The notes beneath the pieces are model-generated. The model did not search any database. It was not told the DNA's origin and worked only from the letters and a program-made list of their open reading frames with translations. Of a stretch of DNA of 64,000 nucleotides, positions 19,257 to 27,683 are shown piece after piece (the stretch's first letter is position 1; every line of letters begins with the position of its first letter). Source of the DNA: Lachnospiraceae bacterium (GTDB lineage Bacteria; Bacillota; Clostridia; Lachnospirales; Lachnospiraceae); the NCBI GenBank assembly GCA_024681795.1, contig JAILAD010000036.1:24899-88898 (forward strand), read 5' to 3'. The translations under genes were made by a program, and so were the position numbers.

Positions 19257-20672
19257 TTATTTATTGGTTACGTCGCTGTCATCGAAGATGTCACCGCACT
19301 CCGGACAGAATTTCGGAGGATTGGTGGGATCTTCCGGAGTCCATCCGCACTTGTCGCACTTGTAAAGAGGTGCGCCTGCGGGTCTCTTGGATCCGCAGTT
19401 CTGGCAGAAGTTGCCTTTGTTTACGGTACCGCAGCTGCAGGTCCATCCTTCGGCAGCGGCGGGAGCGGGTTTTGCTTCACCGCAGTTCTGACAGAATTTT
19501 CCGGTATTTACGGTTCCGCACTTGCAGGTCCAGGAATCGGCTGCGGGTGCTGCAGCTGCTGCCGGAGCCTGAGACTGTGCGGCTGCCTGTGCTGCATTCT
19601 GCTGCTGGGCCATTGCGAAGAGATTGGAAGTATTGTTTCCGCCGGTCATCTGCGCCATATTCATACCTGCGAACGCCATCATGGGTCCAGCCTGCTCGTT
19701 TGCTGCAGCAGCTTCCATAGCGTTTGCGGTAGCGGTGGTCATTCTTGCGGCTGCCATGTTTACATTGGTGTAAACAGCAGTATCCTGGAACTGTTTGATT
19801 CTCTTCTCGTCTTCTTCGGTAGCCTTGATGGAATCGAAGGTGATGTCAACAACTTCGATACCACGGAGCTCGCCCCATTTTTTCTCAAGTTTCTTGTTGA
19901 TCAGTTCTACAAGAATATCGGTCTTGGTAGTAATTGCGCTGTAACGGATACCTACGCCGTAATCGGAAAGAGAACCGATTGCAGGCTGGAGAGCGGTCAT
20001 AAAGTCGGACTTCATAATGCTCTGCAGGTCTTTCTTTGTATAAGTTGCGCCGGCAAATGCGGAAGCGATGGAGGTGTAGAAACGAATCGGATCGTTAATC
20101 TTGAAGGTATATTCACCTCTTGCCATTAAGTTAATGTCGCCCTGGAAACCGGTAACCTGATCGTGAATGAAGAACGGAATCGTGGAAGCGGTTCCCCAGA
20201 GGTTCTGACGAACTTCAAGAGTGTTGATGTAGTATACTCTCTGTTCTCTCGGGGTCTCACCACCGAAGGAAATACGTCTTCCGAGTTCCTGGAAGGAATG
20301 TATCAGGTTTTCACCTAAATTTCCGTAAAAAATGGAAGATTCCGTATCGGTTTCAAAACGATATTCGCCGGGTTCGGCAGCAAGGTTGGTAACTTTACCG
20401 TTATCAACGGTAATTGCACACTGTCCTGCATTTACAACGATTAAGGAACCGTTCGAAATGATGTTGTCCTGTCCCTTGTTAATTCCCTTTTTGTCTCTCT
20501 TGATACCGCGTGCTGCCAAAACACCGTTTTCCATGGTGTCGCATACGAAGTACTCAAGATACTGGTCTTTGGCAATTCCGCCAATGCTTGAAAATGCATT
20601 GGTACCGATGTTTTTGGTTGCATCGCCGACTGCCTGTTTCGCAATTCCAAATGCTTCTTTAATTAATCCCAT
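19257..20672 (-). CDS. SPFH-domain protein with three C-terminal zinc ribbons (YdjI-like)
   Basis: SPFH core 'QYLEYFVCDTMENGVLAARG...'; Ala/Gln-rich linker; CKCGTVNTGKFCQNCG, CSCGTVNKGNFCQNCG, CDKCGW...KFCPECG. Confidence 0.85.
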   Translation of the reverse strand: MGLIKEAFGIAKQAVGDATKNIGTNAFSSIGGIAKDQYLEYFVCDTMENGVLAARGIKRDKKGINKGQDNIISNGSLIVVNAGQCAITVDNGKVTNLAAEPGEYRFETDTESSIFYGNLGENLIHSFQELGRRISFGGETPREQRVYYINTLEVRQNLWGTASTIPFFIHDQVTGFQGDINLMARGEYTFKINDPIRFYTSIASAFAGATYTKKDLQSIMKSDFMTALQPAIGSLSDYGVGIRYSAITTKTDILVELINKKLEKKWGELRGIEVVDITFDSIKATEEDEKRIKQFQDTAVYTNVNMAAARMTTATANAMEAAAANEQAGPMMAFAGMNMAQMTGGNNTSNLFAMAQQQNAAQAAAQSQAPAAAAAPAADSWTCKCGTVNTGKFCQNCGEAKPAPAAAEGWTCSCGTVNKGNFCQNCGSKRPAGAPLYKCDKCGWTPEDPTNPPKFCPECGDIFDDSDVTNK

Positions 20673-20854
20673 TTGAATTTCCTCCTACATTTATTGTTTT
20701 TGCCTTCGGCTTTCCTGGATTTGAAAACCGATTTTTTTCACAATTTTAAGTATACTATCTGAACCGAAAAAAATCTACAAAGATTTCATATCTTTCATAT
20801 TTTGGAAGGTTTGCGGCGGCCATTTTTCAAAAAATGAAAAATGTAATGGAGTCT

Positions 20855-20903
20855 GTAATGGGGTCAGGCACCATTACAATGTAATGGGGTCAGGCACCAT
20901 TAC
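20855..20903. repeat. Two tandem copies of palindromic element GTAATGGGGTCAGGCACCATTAC
   Basis: Identical 23-bp units at 20855-20877 and 20881-20903, each with GTAATGG/CCATTAC ends. Confidence 0.85.
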
Positions 20904-21022
20904 GAAATAAATCCCAAAAGGGCGGATAATCTTGAATTATTCCGCAAAAATTGATATGATATAAAAGACTATGGAGAAAATGAAGTTCCGCCATTCGTTT
21001 CGGAAAACAGAAGGGTAAAATT

Positions 21023-21967
21023 ATGAAAATCGTAATGCTGGAAAGAAATAACGTCGGAACAGATTTCGAAATGCCCGATTTCGGGCGCTTCGGAGAGCTG
21101 GAGGTTTATGCGTACTGCACTCCGGACCAGGTGACGAAACGCATACAGGATGCGGATATCTGTATCCTGAATAAAATGCCCATGAACGAGCTGACGCTGA
21201 AAGACGCAAAGAACATAAAACTTCTTTGTGTAACGGCAACCGGGATGGACAACGTGGATCTGGATTACTGTAAGGAAAGAGGAATCAGGGTCTGCAATGT
21301 AAGCGGATATTCCACGGAGACCGTGGTCCAGCATACATTTGCCATGCTTTTGTATATTTATGAGAAAATGCCCTTTTACGATACTTTCGTAAAGGACGGA
21401 AGTTACAGGGAGTGTCCGACGTTTACGTTTTTCGGATTTCCGTTTAATGAACTCTGCGGTAAAACCTGGGGCATAGCGGGACTCGGCACAATCGGTCACC
21501 GGGTTGCAGAGGTCGCAAAGGCATTCGGCTGCAATGTGATTTATTATTCCACTTCCGGAATCGAAAGAGAAGAACCTTATGAAAGAGTCGGATTTGATGA
21601 ATTCTTAAAAAGAAGCGACATCATTTCCGTACATGCTCCTTTAAATGATAAAACCAAAGGCCTTTTTAATAAAAAAGCCTTTGAAAAAATGAAAAATGAC
21701 GCGGTTTTCTTAAATCTCGGAAGAGGACCGATTGTTGTGGAAGAAGATCTGGTGTGGGCACTTACCAACAAACAGATTGCGGGAGCCGGTCTTGACGTTC
21801 TTTCACAGGAACCCATTACATTCGATAATCCTCTTTATAAAATCAGGGGAAACGGAAAACTTCTGATTACACCGCATATCGCATGGGCCAGCATTGAAGC
21901 AAGAAAGCGCCTTATGAACAGTGTTTACGAACAGGTGGAAGCATTTATAAAAGAGCAGAATCTGTAA
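21023..21967 (+). CDS. D-isomer-specific 2-hydroxyacid dehydrogenase
   Basis: NAD-binding 'GIAGLGTIGHRVAEVAKAFGCNVIYYS', 'LNLGRGPIVVEEDLVWAL', 'TPHIAWASIEARKRL'. Confidence 0.92.
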   Translation: MKIVMLERNNVGTDFEMPDFGRFGELEVYAYCTPDQVTKRIQDADICILNKMPMNELTLKDAKNIKLLCVTATGMDNVDLDYCKERGIRVCNVSGYSTETVVQHTFAMLLYIYEKMPFYDTFVKDGSYRECPTFTFFGFPFNELCGKTWGIAGLGTIGHRVAEVAKAFGCNVIYYSTSGIEREEPYERVGFDEFLKRSDIISVHAPLNDKTKGLFNKKAFEKMKNDAVFLNLGRGPIVVEEDLVWALTNKQIAGAGLDVLSQEPITFDNPLYKIRGNGKLLITPHIAWASIEARKRLMNSVYEQVEAFIKEQNL

Positions 21968-22005
21968 AAGTGCAGAATCCGTAAAAACGCATAATCCGCA
22001 GAAGA
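21955..22005. repeat. 17-bp tandem repeat across the dehydrogenase stop codon, about 3 units
   Basis: GCAGAATCTGTAAAAGT / GCAGAATCCGTAAAAAC / GCATAATCCGCAGAAGA. Confidence 0.65.
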
Positions 22006-22045
22006 ACGGCTTATGATTCAAAAAATCACACACGGGGAGGTTTAT

Positions 22046-22312
22046 ATGAGCAGTTCCAAAAAGAACGGTTTTTTTGAAGAGTATAAAAAAGAATTTCTGA
22101 AGTCCAGAAAGCGCAGCCGCAAGGCAACGTATAAACTGATGAACACGGATGTTCAGATTAAGAAGAATATTTACAAGTCATTAACCCGGGCACCGAAAAG
22201 AATAGAAAGAATGATTGCATTTCTTTTCATAGTATTCGTGTTTGTGATTTTCTTTATCAAAGCAAAGGATCCGACATTTCTGGAATACAATATTTCGGAC
22301 GGAAAGAACTGA
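22046..22312 (+). CDS. Small single-TM protein
   Basis: ATG at 22046 preceded by GGGGAGG. Basic N-terminus and one hydrophobic segment (MIAFLFIVFVFVIFFI). Confidence 0.65.
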   Translation: MSSSKKNGFFEEYKKEFLKSRKRSRKATYKLMNTDVQIKKNIYKSLTRAPKRIERMIAFLFIVFVFVIFFIKAKDPTFLEYNISDGKN

Positions 22313-22326
22313 ACGAAGGATTTAAA

Positions 22327-22370
22327 TTCCTCTTAATTATTTTCCGCAAAAGGGTTTTAATTGAGAGGAA
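22327..22370 (+). promoter_or_regulatory. Hairpin upstream of the next small membrane protein gene
   Basis: TTCCTCTTAATT (22327-22338) pairs with AATTGAGAGGAA (22359-22370), with one G-U pair. Confidence 0.5.
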
Positions 22371-22373
22371 AGA

Positions 22374-22413
22374 AATTTAAATTAAAGAAAAAGTAATTTA
22401 AATTAAAGAAAAA
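22374..22413. repeat. Tandem duplication with 21-bp period (AATTTAAATTAAAGAAAAA x2)
   Basis: 19-bp identical copies at 22374-22392 and 22395-22413. Confidence 0.75.
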
Positions 22414-22443
22414 AGAGGTTTTGTTTAAAAGGAGGAATTGAAA

Positions 22444-22758
22444 ATGGGAAAGAAAGCAACCTGTATCTGGGCTTATATCGGATGGGTAGGATTTATTATC
22501 GCAATGTGTCAGTCCTGTAAGGATGAATGTAAATTTCATTTAAATCAGGCATTGGTGCTTGCCATTGCGAGTACCATTCTTTCGGTGGTGTCTGTTGCCG
22601 GTGTAATTCCGTATATCGGCTGGCTGTTTGACGGACTGGTTGTCACCCCGCTTGCGATTGCCGTTGCCGTATTCTGGGTTATCGCATTTGTCGGTGCATG
22701 CAGGGGGATTGAGAAAAAAGCACCGTTACTCGGACAGATTAATCTGATTAACAAATAA
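22444..22758 (+). CDS. Small multi-TM protein (DUF4870/Tic20-like)
   Basis: Likely start ATG 22444 after AGGAGG; hydrophobic helices and 'FHLNQALVLAIAS' motif. Confidence 0.65.
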   Translation: MGKKATCIWAYIGWVGFIIAMCQSCKDECKFHLNQALVLAIASTILSVVSVAGVIPYIGWLFDGLVVTPLAIAVAVFWVIAFVGACRGIEKKAPLLGQINLINK

Positions 22759-22769
22759 TGGAGAATAAG

Positions 22770-24083
22770 ATGAAGGATTGTGTTTCTGCCGGCAGAGAGA
22801 TTTACGAATTTGCGGGAAAAATATATCCAATTAACAGAAGTATTACAGGCGAAGGGGTTCGAAAAACCCTTCGCCTTATTAATGATGAGCTGAAAAACAG
22901 CGGGGCCCCGGAACTGAATATCTGTGAGGTTCCGTCCGGAACGGCGGTTTTTGACTGGACCGTACCGAAGGAATGGAGTATTGAAGAAGGCTATATCGAG
23001 GATGAGGAAGGGAAGAGAATTGTTGATTTTAAAGAGAATTTCCTTCATATTCTCGGTTACTCCGTACCCGTGGACGAATGGGTGGATTTGGAGGAATTAA
23101 AAACACATATCTACGTTCAGGAAGACATGCCGGATGCAATTCCCTACGTGACGTCCTATTACAAGGAACGTTACGGCTTTTGCATGAGCATGAATCAGAG
23201 AGATTCCCTGAAACCCGGAAAATATCACATGGTAATAAAGAGTTCCCTGTTTGACGGCAGTCTGACCTATGGGGAACTGATTCTTCCCGGAAAGAGCGAA
23301 AAAGAAGTTTTGATATCCACCTACATTTGTCATCCGAATATGGCAAATAACGAGGTTTCGGGACCGGCACTTTCTACGTTTTTAATAAAATATCTGGCCG
23401 GAACGGAAAACCGGAAATATACATACCGGTTTGTATTTATTCCGGAAACCATCGGTTCGATTACATATTTAAGCCGGAATCTTTCCGTTATGAAGGAACG
23501 TACGGTTGCCGGATTCAATTTAAGCTGTGTCGGGGATGACCGGGATTATTCCATTCTGGAGAGCAGATACGCGGATTCCTATTCGGACCGTATTCTTTCG
23601 AATGTACTGAAGTTCAACGGAAAATACACCCGCTATGATTTTTCCAAGAGAGGCTCGGATGAAAGACAGTATAATGCACCGGGCGTGGATCTTGGTGTTG
23701 TGGTATTTTCAAGAACGCTCTTTACAAGGTACCCGGAATATCATACTTCCCTGGATGACATGAATTTGATTTCTCCGGAAGGCTTTGCGGGAAGCTACCG
23801 CGTGATGACACAGGTAATCGATATCCTTGAAAACAACGAAAAATTCCGGGTAAAGGTACTGTGCGAGCCGCAGCTCGGAAAACGCGGATTGTACCCGACC
23901 ATCAGTAAAAAAGGCAGTTATGACGCGATTTTTACGCAGCGTGATTTAATCGCATATTCGGACGGAAGAAACGATCTGATTGATATCAGCGAAAGAATCG
24001 GTGTGCCGGTATCGGAGCTGATTCCGATTAAGAATAAACTGGTGGAAAACGACCTTCTGGAAATTTACGAAGAGCAGGGTTGA
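22770..24083 (+). CDS. DUF4910-type aminopeptidase-like protein
   Basis: 'PINRSITGEGVRKTLRLI', 'EVLISTYICHPNMANNEVSGPAL', 'IPETIGSITYL', 'SDERQYNAPGVDLGVVVFSRTLFTRYPEYHTSLDDM', C-terminal winged-helix-like region. ORF also has an in-frame ATG at 22758 overlapping the upstream stop. Confidence 0.85.
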   Translation: MKDCVSAGREIYEFAGKIYPINRSITGEGVRKTLRLINDELKNSGAPELNICEVPSGTAVFDWTVPKEWSIEEGYIEDEEGKRIVDFKENFLHILGYSVPVDEWVDLEELKTHIYVQEDMPDAIPYVTSYYKERYGFCMSMNQRDSLKPGKYHMVIKSSLFDGSLTYGELILPGKSEKEVLISTYICHPNMANNEVSGPALSTFLIKYLAGTENRKYTYRFVFIPETIGSITYLSRNLSVMKERTVAGFNLSCVGDDRDYSILESRYADSYSDRILSNVLKFNGKYTRYDFSKRGSDERQYNAPGVDLGVVVFSRTLFTRYPEYHTSLDDMNLISPEGFAGSYRVMTQVIDILENNEKFRVKVLCEPQLGKRGLYPTISKKGSYDAIFTQRDLIAYSDGRNDLIDISERIGVPVSELIPIKNKLVENDLLEIYEEQG

Positions 24084-24086
24084 AAA

Positions 24087-24142
24087 TACGTGAAGTAAAA
24101 AGAAGTGCGTGATGTAAAAAACTGAAGTGCGTGAAGTAAAAA
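24087..24142. repeat. Short tandem repeat (GAAGTGCGTGAWGTAAAAA), about 2.7 units
   Basis: ACGTGAAGTAAAAA / GAAGTGCGTGATGTAAAAA / GAAGTGCGTGAAGTAAAAA in the spacer after the DUF4910 gene. Confidence 0.7.
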
Positions 24143-24185
24143 CGTAAGTACAGTTTAAGTATATGAAGATAAAAGGAGATGTGCC

Positions 24186-25067
24186 ATGAATACGGAAAAA
24201 GAGGCGCTGTACTGGAAAGAATTTCATGAATGCCTTAACCGGCTCGGAATCAAAAAAGGCGACATTTTATATGTCGGATCCGATATTGCGGCGGTAGTCG
24301 TTCTGGCAGGCAGAGAGCTTGAATTCCGGGGAAGAGAGGACCGCGATGTTTTCTTAAATCATCTTACGGATGCAATAAAGGAACATGTCGGGGAGGAAGG
24401 AACACTTTTGATTCCGGTCTATTCCTGGAAATGGTGCAAGGGAGAACCTTTTGACTATTATAAAACGCAGGGAGAGGTCGGTGCTTACAACAATTTTGTT
24501 CTGAATAACCGCAGTGATTTCAAACGAACGAAACATCCTATTTATTCCTTCATGGTCTGGGGAAAAGATGCGGAAATGCTCTGTGCCATGAACAATCAGG
24601 AAGCCTGGGGTGAGGCTTCGCCGTTTTATTATCTGCATCATAACGGCGGGAAGGAGTTTGACATCAATGTAAGCGGGCTTCGCAGCATGACGTTTAAGCA
24701 TTATGTGGAAATGTCCTGCCGTGTGCCTTACCGGTATCCCAAATATTTTCTGGCGGATTATACGGATGAATCCGGTGTGACCGAGGAACGCTGCTATTCC
24801 ATGTATGTAAGGGATTTGAACGTTTCGATGAAATCCTCCCAGAACAATGCGTTCTTTGAAGAACATCATGTCGGACAGACGGAAGGGTTCCACGGATACG
24901 AACTTCATGTTATCGATCTTCCGAAGGCGTATGAGGCGCTGAAGGATGATATTTTAAACAACGGTGCAAAGAACGTTTATCATTTTGAAAATTACACGCC
25001 TGATTTTACAAATGTAAAGAAACGTTACGAAGTCGGTTACCGCAGGGATAAGGAACTCGTGAAGTAA
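24186..25067 (+). CDS. AAC(3)-fold N-acyltransferase family protein
   Basis: 'GIKKGDILYVGSDI', 'GEEGTLLIPVYSWKWCKGEPFD', 'KRTKHPIYSFMVWGKDA', 'YLHHNGGKEFDINVSG' follow the aminoglycoside 3-N-acetyltransferase family layout. Confidence 0.85.
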   Translation: MNTEKEALYWKEFHECLNRLGIKKGDILYVGSDIAAVVVLAGRELEFRGREDRDVFLNHLTDAIKEHVGEEGTLLIPVYSWKWCKGEPFDYYKTQGEVGAYNNFVLNNRSDFKRTKHPIYSFMVWGKDAEMLCAMNNQEAWGEASPFYYLHHNGGKEFDINVSGLRSMTFKHYVEMSCRVPYRYPKYFLADYTDESGVTEERCYSMYVRDLNVSMKSSQNNAFFEEHHVGQTEGFHGYELHVIDLPKAYEALKDDILNNGAKNVYHFENYTPDFTNVKKRYEVGYRRDKELVK

Positions 25068-25089
25068 GCGCGGTTTAAGGTATAAACGT

Positions 25090-25158
25090 AAAAGAAATAA
25101 ATCCGAAAAGAAATAAATTCGAAAAAAACAAATCCGGAAAGAAACGGAGCCGGAAAAG
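25090..25158. repeat. Degenerate ~16-bp tandem repeat, about 4 units
   Basis: AAATAAATCCGAAAAG / AAATAAATTCGAAAAA / AACAAATCCGGAAAG / AAACGGAGCCGGAAAAG. Confidence 0.6.
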
Positions 25159-25179
25159 TCAGCAGAGAAAGGACCAAAA

Positions 25180-25407
25180 ATGGAAGAATTACTGAACATT
25201 TTAAAGAATATCAGATCCGATGTGGATTTTGAAAAAGAGGAGTCTTTAATCGACGGAAACGTTCTCGATTCCTTTGATATCGTGACAATCGTAAACGGAA
25301 TGGAGGAAACGTTCGGAATTGAGATTAAGGCATCCGACATCATTCCGGAGAATTTCAATACCGTAAAAGCAATGACGGAACTGGTGGAGAAATATCGCAA
25401 TGCATAA
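25180..25407 (+). CDS. Stand-alone acyl/peptidyl carrier protein
   Basis: 75 aa with phosphopantetheine-site-like 'NVLDSFDIVTIV' and helix 'FGIEIKASDIIPENFNTVKAM'. Confidence 0.88.
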   Translation: MEELLNILKNIRSDVDFEKEESLIDGNVLDSFDIVTIVNGMEETFGIEIKASDIIPENFNTVKAMTELVEKYRNA

Positions 25408-26917
25408 CAATGTTTTAAATTATTTAAATGAGATTGTAAAAGTAAAACCGGACAAGCTTGCCTATTCCGACGGAACGAACCGGCTTACGTTCCGGGAGAC
25501 GTATGATGCGGCACGTGCAATCGGAACGTATCTTGCGAAAGAGGGGATCCGGAAGAAACCGGTCGTAATCTATATGAACAAGTCGCCGATGGAGATTGCG
25601 GCATTTTTCGGAAGTGTTTATGCGGGCTGTTATTATGTGCCGATTGATGAGGAAATGCCGGCGGAAAGAATCCGTCTGATTCTGGATAACGTGAATTCTC
25701 CGGTAATCATCTGTGATGAAGAAAACAAAGGAAGAGCAGAAGAACTCCGCAAAGATGGGCAGCAGATTTTACTTTACAATGAAATCATAAAAACGGAACA
25801 TGATTCGGAATTGCTGAAATCCATTGCCGATACGACGATTGACACGGATCCGGTTTATATCGTGTTTACTTCCGGATCAACCGGTGTTCCGAAGGGCGTG
25901 GTTGCCTGCCATCGCTCCGTAATCGATTACATCGAGCAGCTTTCCGAGGTACTCGGTTTCAACGAAAATACGGTGTTCGGAAACCAGTCGCCGCTGTATT
26001 TCGATGCCTGCTTAAAAGAAGTTTATCCGACCTTAAAATTCGGTGCGACGGACTATCTGATTCCGAAGAAATTATTTTCTTTTCCCGTCAAACTGATGGA
26101 ATTTTTAAACGAATACAAAATCAACACGATCTGCTGGGTGGCATCCGCGCTCAGTATTGTCAGTGCATTTAAGACCTTCCGCGAAGTGGTTCCGGAATAT
26201 CTTCATACGATTGCGTTCGGAAGCGAAGTATTTCCGATTAAACAGTTTAATACCTGGAGGGCAACACTTCCGAATGCCGTATTTTTCAACCTTTACGGAC
26301 CTACGGAATGTACCGGAATGAGTTGTTACTACAGAGTGGACCGTGAATTTACGGACACGGACGTTATTCCGATCGGGAGGCCGTTTGACAATACGGAGAT
26401 TCTGCTTCTGGATGATGACGGTAAAATTGCAGGAGCCGGGGAAGACGGTGAAATCTGCATTCGCGGGACGGCTGTTACGCTCGGATATTATAACGACAAA
26501 GAACGTACGGATGCGGTGTTTGTTCAAAATCCGCTGAACCCTTTCTATCCGGAACTGATTTATAAAACCGGTGATATCGGGAAATACAATGACCGCGGAG
26601 AACTGGTCTATGTCTCCCGAAAGGACTATCAGGTAAAGCATATGGGACACCGGATTGAGCTCGGCGAGATTGAGGCGAATGTCAACACATTTCCGAACGT
26701 AAAGCTTTCGGCATGTATTTATGACAGGGAGAACAGCAATATTATTCTTTATTATGTGGGTGATATTCCGGAGGCAGAGCTTGAGGGAGAACTGAAAAAC
26801 AAAGTGCCCCGCTATATGCTTCCGAGGAAAGCGATAAAGCTTGATGAAATGCCGTTTACCGGGAACGGAAAGCTTGACCGTGTAACGCTTAAAAAAATGT
26901 ATTTCGGGGAAATATAA
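25400..26917 (+). CDS. Stand-alone amino acid adenylation enzyme (NRPS/DltA-like AMP-binding)
   Basis: A3 VYIVFTSGSTGVPKGV, A4 'YFDACLKEVYP', A5 NLYGPTECT, A7 YKTGDIG, A10 TGNGKLDR. Start overlaps the carrier protein stop (ATGCATAA). Confidence 0.92.
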   Translation: MHNNVLNYLNEIVKVKPDKLAYSDGTNRLTFRETYDAARAIGTYLAKEGIRKKPVVIYMNKSPMEIAAFFGSVYAGCYYVPIDEEMPAERIRLILDNVNSPVIICDEENKGRAEELRKDGQQILLYNEIIKTEHDSELLKSIADTTIDTDPVYIVFTSGSTGVPKGVVACHRSVIDYIEQLSEVLGFNENTVFGNQSPLYFDACLKEVYPTLKFGATDYLIPKKLFSFPVKLMEFLNEYKINTICWVASALSIVSAFKTFREVVPEYLHTIAFGSEVFPIKQFNTWRATLPNAVFFNLYGPTECTGMSCYYRVDREFTDTDVIPIGRPFDNTEILLLDDDGKIAGAGEDGEICIRGTAVTLGYYNDKERTDAVFVQNPLNPFYPELIYKTGDIGKYNDRGELVYVSRKDYQVKHMGHRIELGEIEANVNTFPNVKLSACIYDRENSNIILYYVGDIPEAELEGELKNKVPRYMLPRKAIKLDEMPFTGNGKLDRVTLKKMYFGEI

Positions 26918-26934
26918 AAAACGGAGACGGAGAT

Positions 26935-27654
26935 ATGAAAAAACTCGGCGTTGTAGGCGGACTCGGTCCGATGACTACGGTCAGTTTCATAAAAAGAGTA
27001 ATCGATATGACGGATGCCGCCATCGACCAGGAACACATTCCGATGGTGGTGGAACATTGTTGCTATACGCCCGACAGGACGGCGTATATTCTCGGGAAAT
27101 CCGAAGAAAATCCGTTCCCGTCCATTCTGGCGGCATGTAAGGACCTGCAAAAAAGCGGCGCCACGCATATCGCGATTCCCTGTGTTACGGCGCATTATTT
27201 TTACGAGGAACTTGCAAAGTCCCTGGATATTCCCGTATATAACGGAATCGATCTCTGTGTGAAGGCATTTCAGGAAAAAGGGATTACGAAGGTCGGACTG
27301 ATGGCAACGGAAGGAACCGCAAAGTCCGGGATTTTTGCAGGCCCATTGAAAAATGCCGGAATTACCTGCATTGAGCCGAATGAGAAAAATCAGGGCTATG
27401 TAACCCGCCTGATTTACAACAACGTGAAGATGGGACGGCCGGTTGAAAAAGAAATTTTTGAGCATGTCGTAAAATATTTTGAAAGTGCGGGTGCCGAGGC
27501 AATTTTACTCGGCTGTACGGAGCTTTCCGTAATAGCGGACGAGTGGCTTCCGAAAGGGTGCTTCCTTGATATGATGTCTGCACTGGCAAGAGAGTGTGTA
27601 ACGGATTACGGGAAATTAAAAGAAGAATACCGTGAAATTCTGATTGAGAAGTAA
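26935..27654 (+). CDS. Aspartate/glutamate racemase family protein
   Basis: 'LGVVGGLGPMTTVSFIKRVID', 'IAIPCVTAHYF' (Cys), 'AEAILLGCTELSVI' (Cys). Confidence 0.9.
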   Translation: MKKLGVVGGLGPMTTVSFIKRVIDMTDAAIDQEHIPMVVEHCCYTPDRTAYILGKSEENPFPSILAACKDLQKSGATHIAIPCVTAHYFYEELAKSLDIPVYNGIDLCVKAFQEKGITKVGLMATEGTAKSGIFAGPLKNAGITCIEPNEKNQGYVTRLIYNNVKMGRPVEKEIFEHVVKYFESAGAEAILLGCTELSVIADEWLPKGCFLDMMSALARECVTDYGKLKEEYREILIEK

Positions 27655-27683
27655 CGGAAAGAGAATACAAACGGAAAATACCT

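Noticed and set aside
19245-20129. 294-aa plus-strand Ser/Gly/Cys-rich ORF opposite the SPFH gene
   Set aside because: Composition is the complement of the Ala/Gln/zinc-ribbon coding strand; no independent start signals or domains.
20855-20903. CRISPR array
   Set aside because: Only two 23-bp palindromic copies 3 bp apart, no spacers and no cas genes.
24186-25067. Aminoglycoside resistance gene
   Set aside because: Family resemblance to AAC(3) alone is insufficient; the operon context suggests biosynthesis.
25180-26917. Classical NRPS or dlt operon
   Set aside because: No condensation or thioesterase domain and no DltB/DltD; carrier and adenylation proteins are separate and paired with a racemase and GT2.
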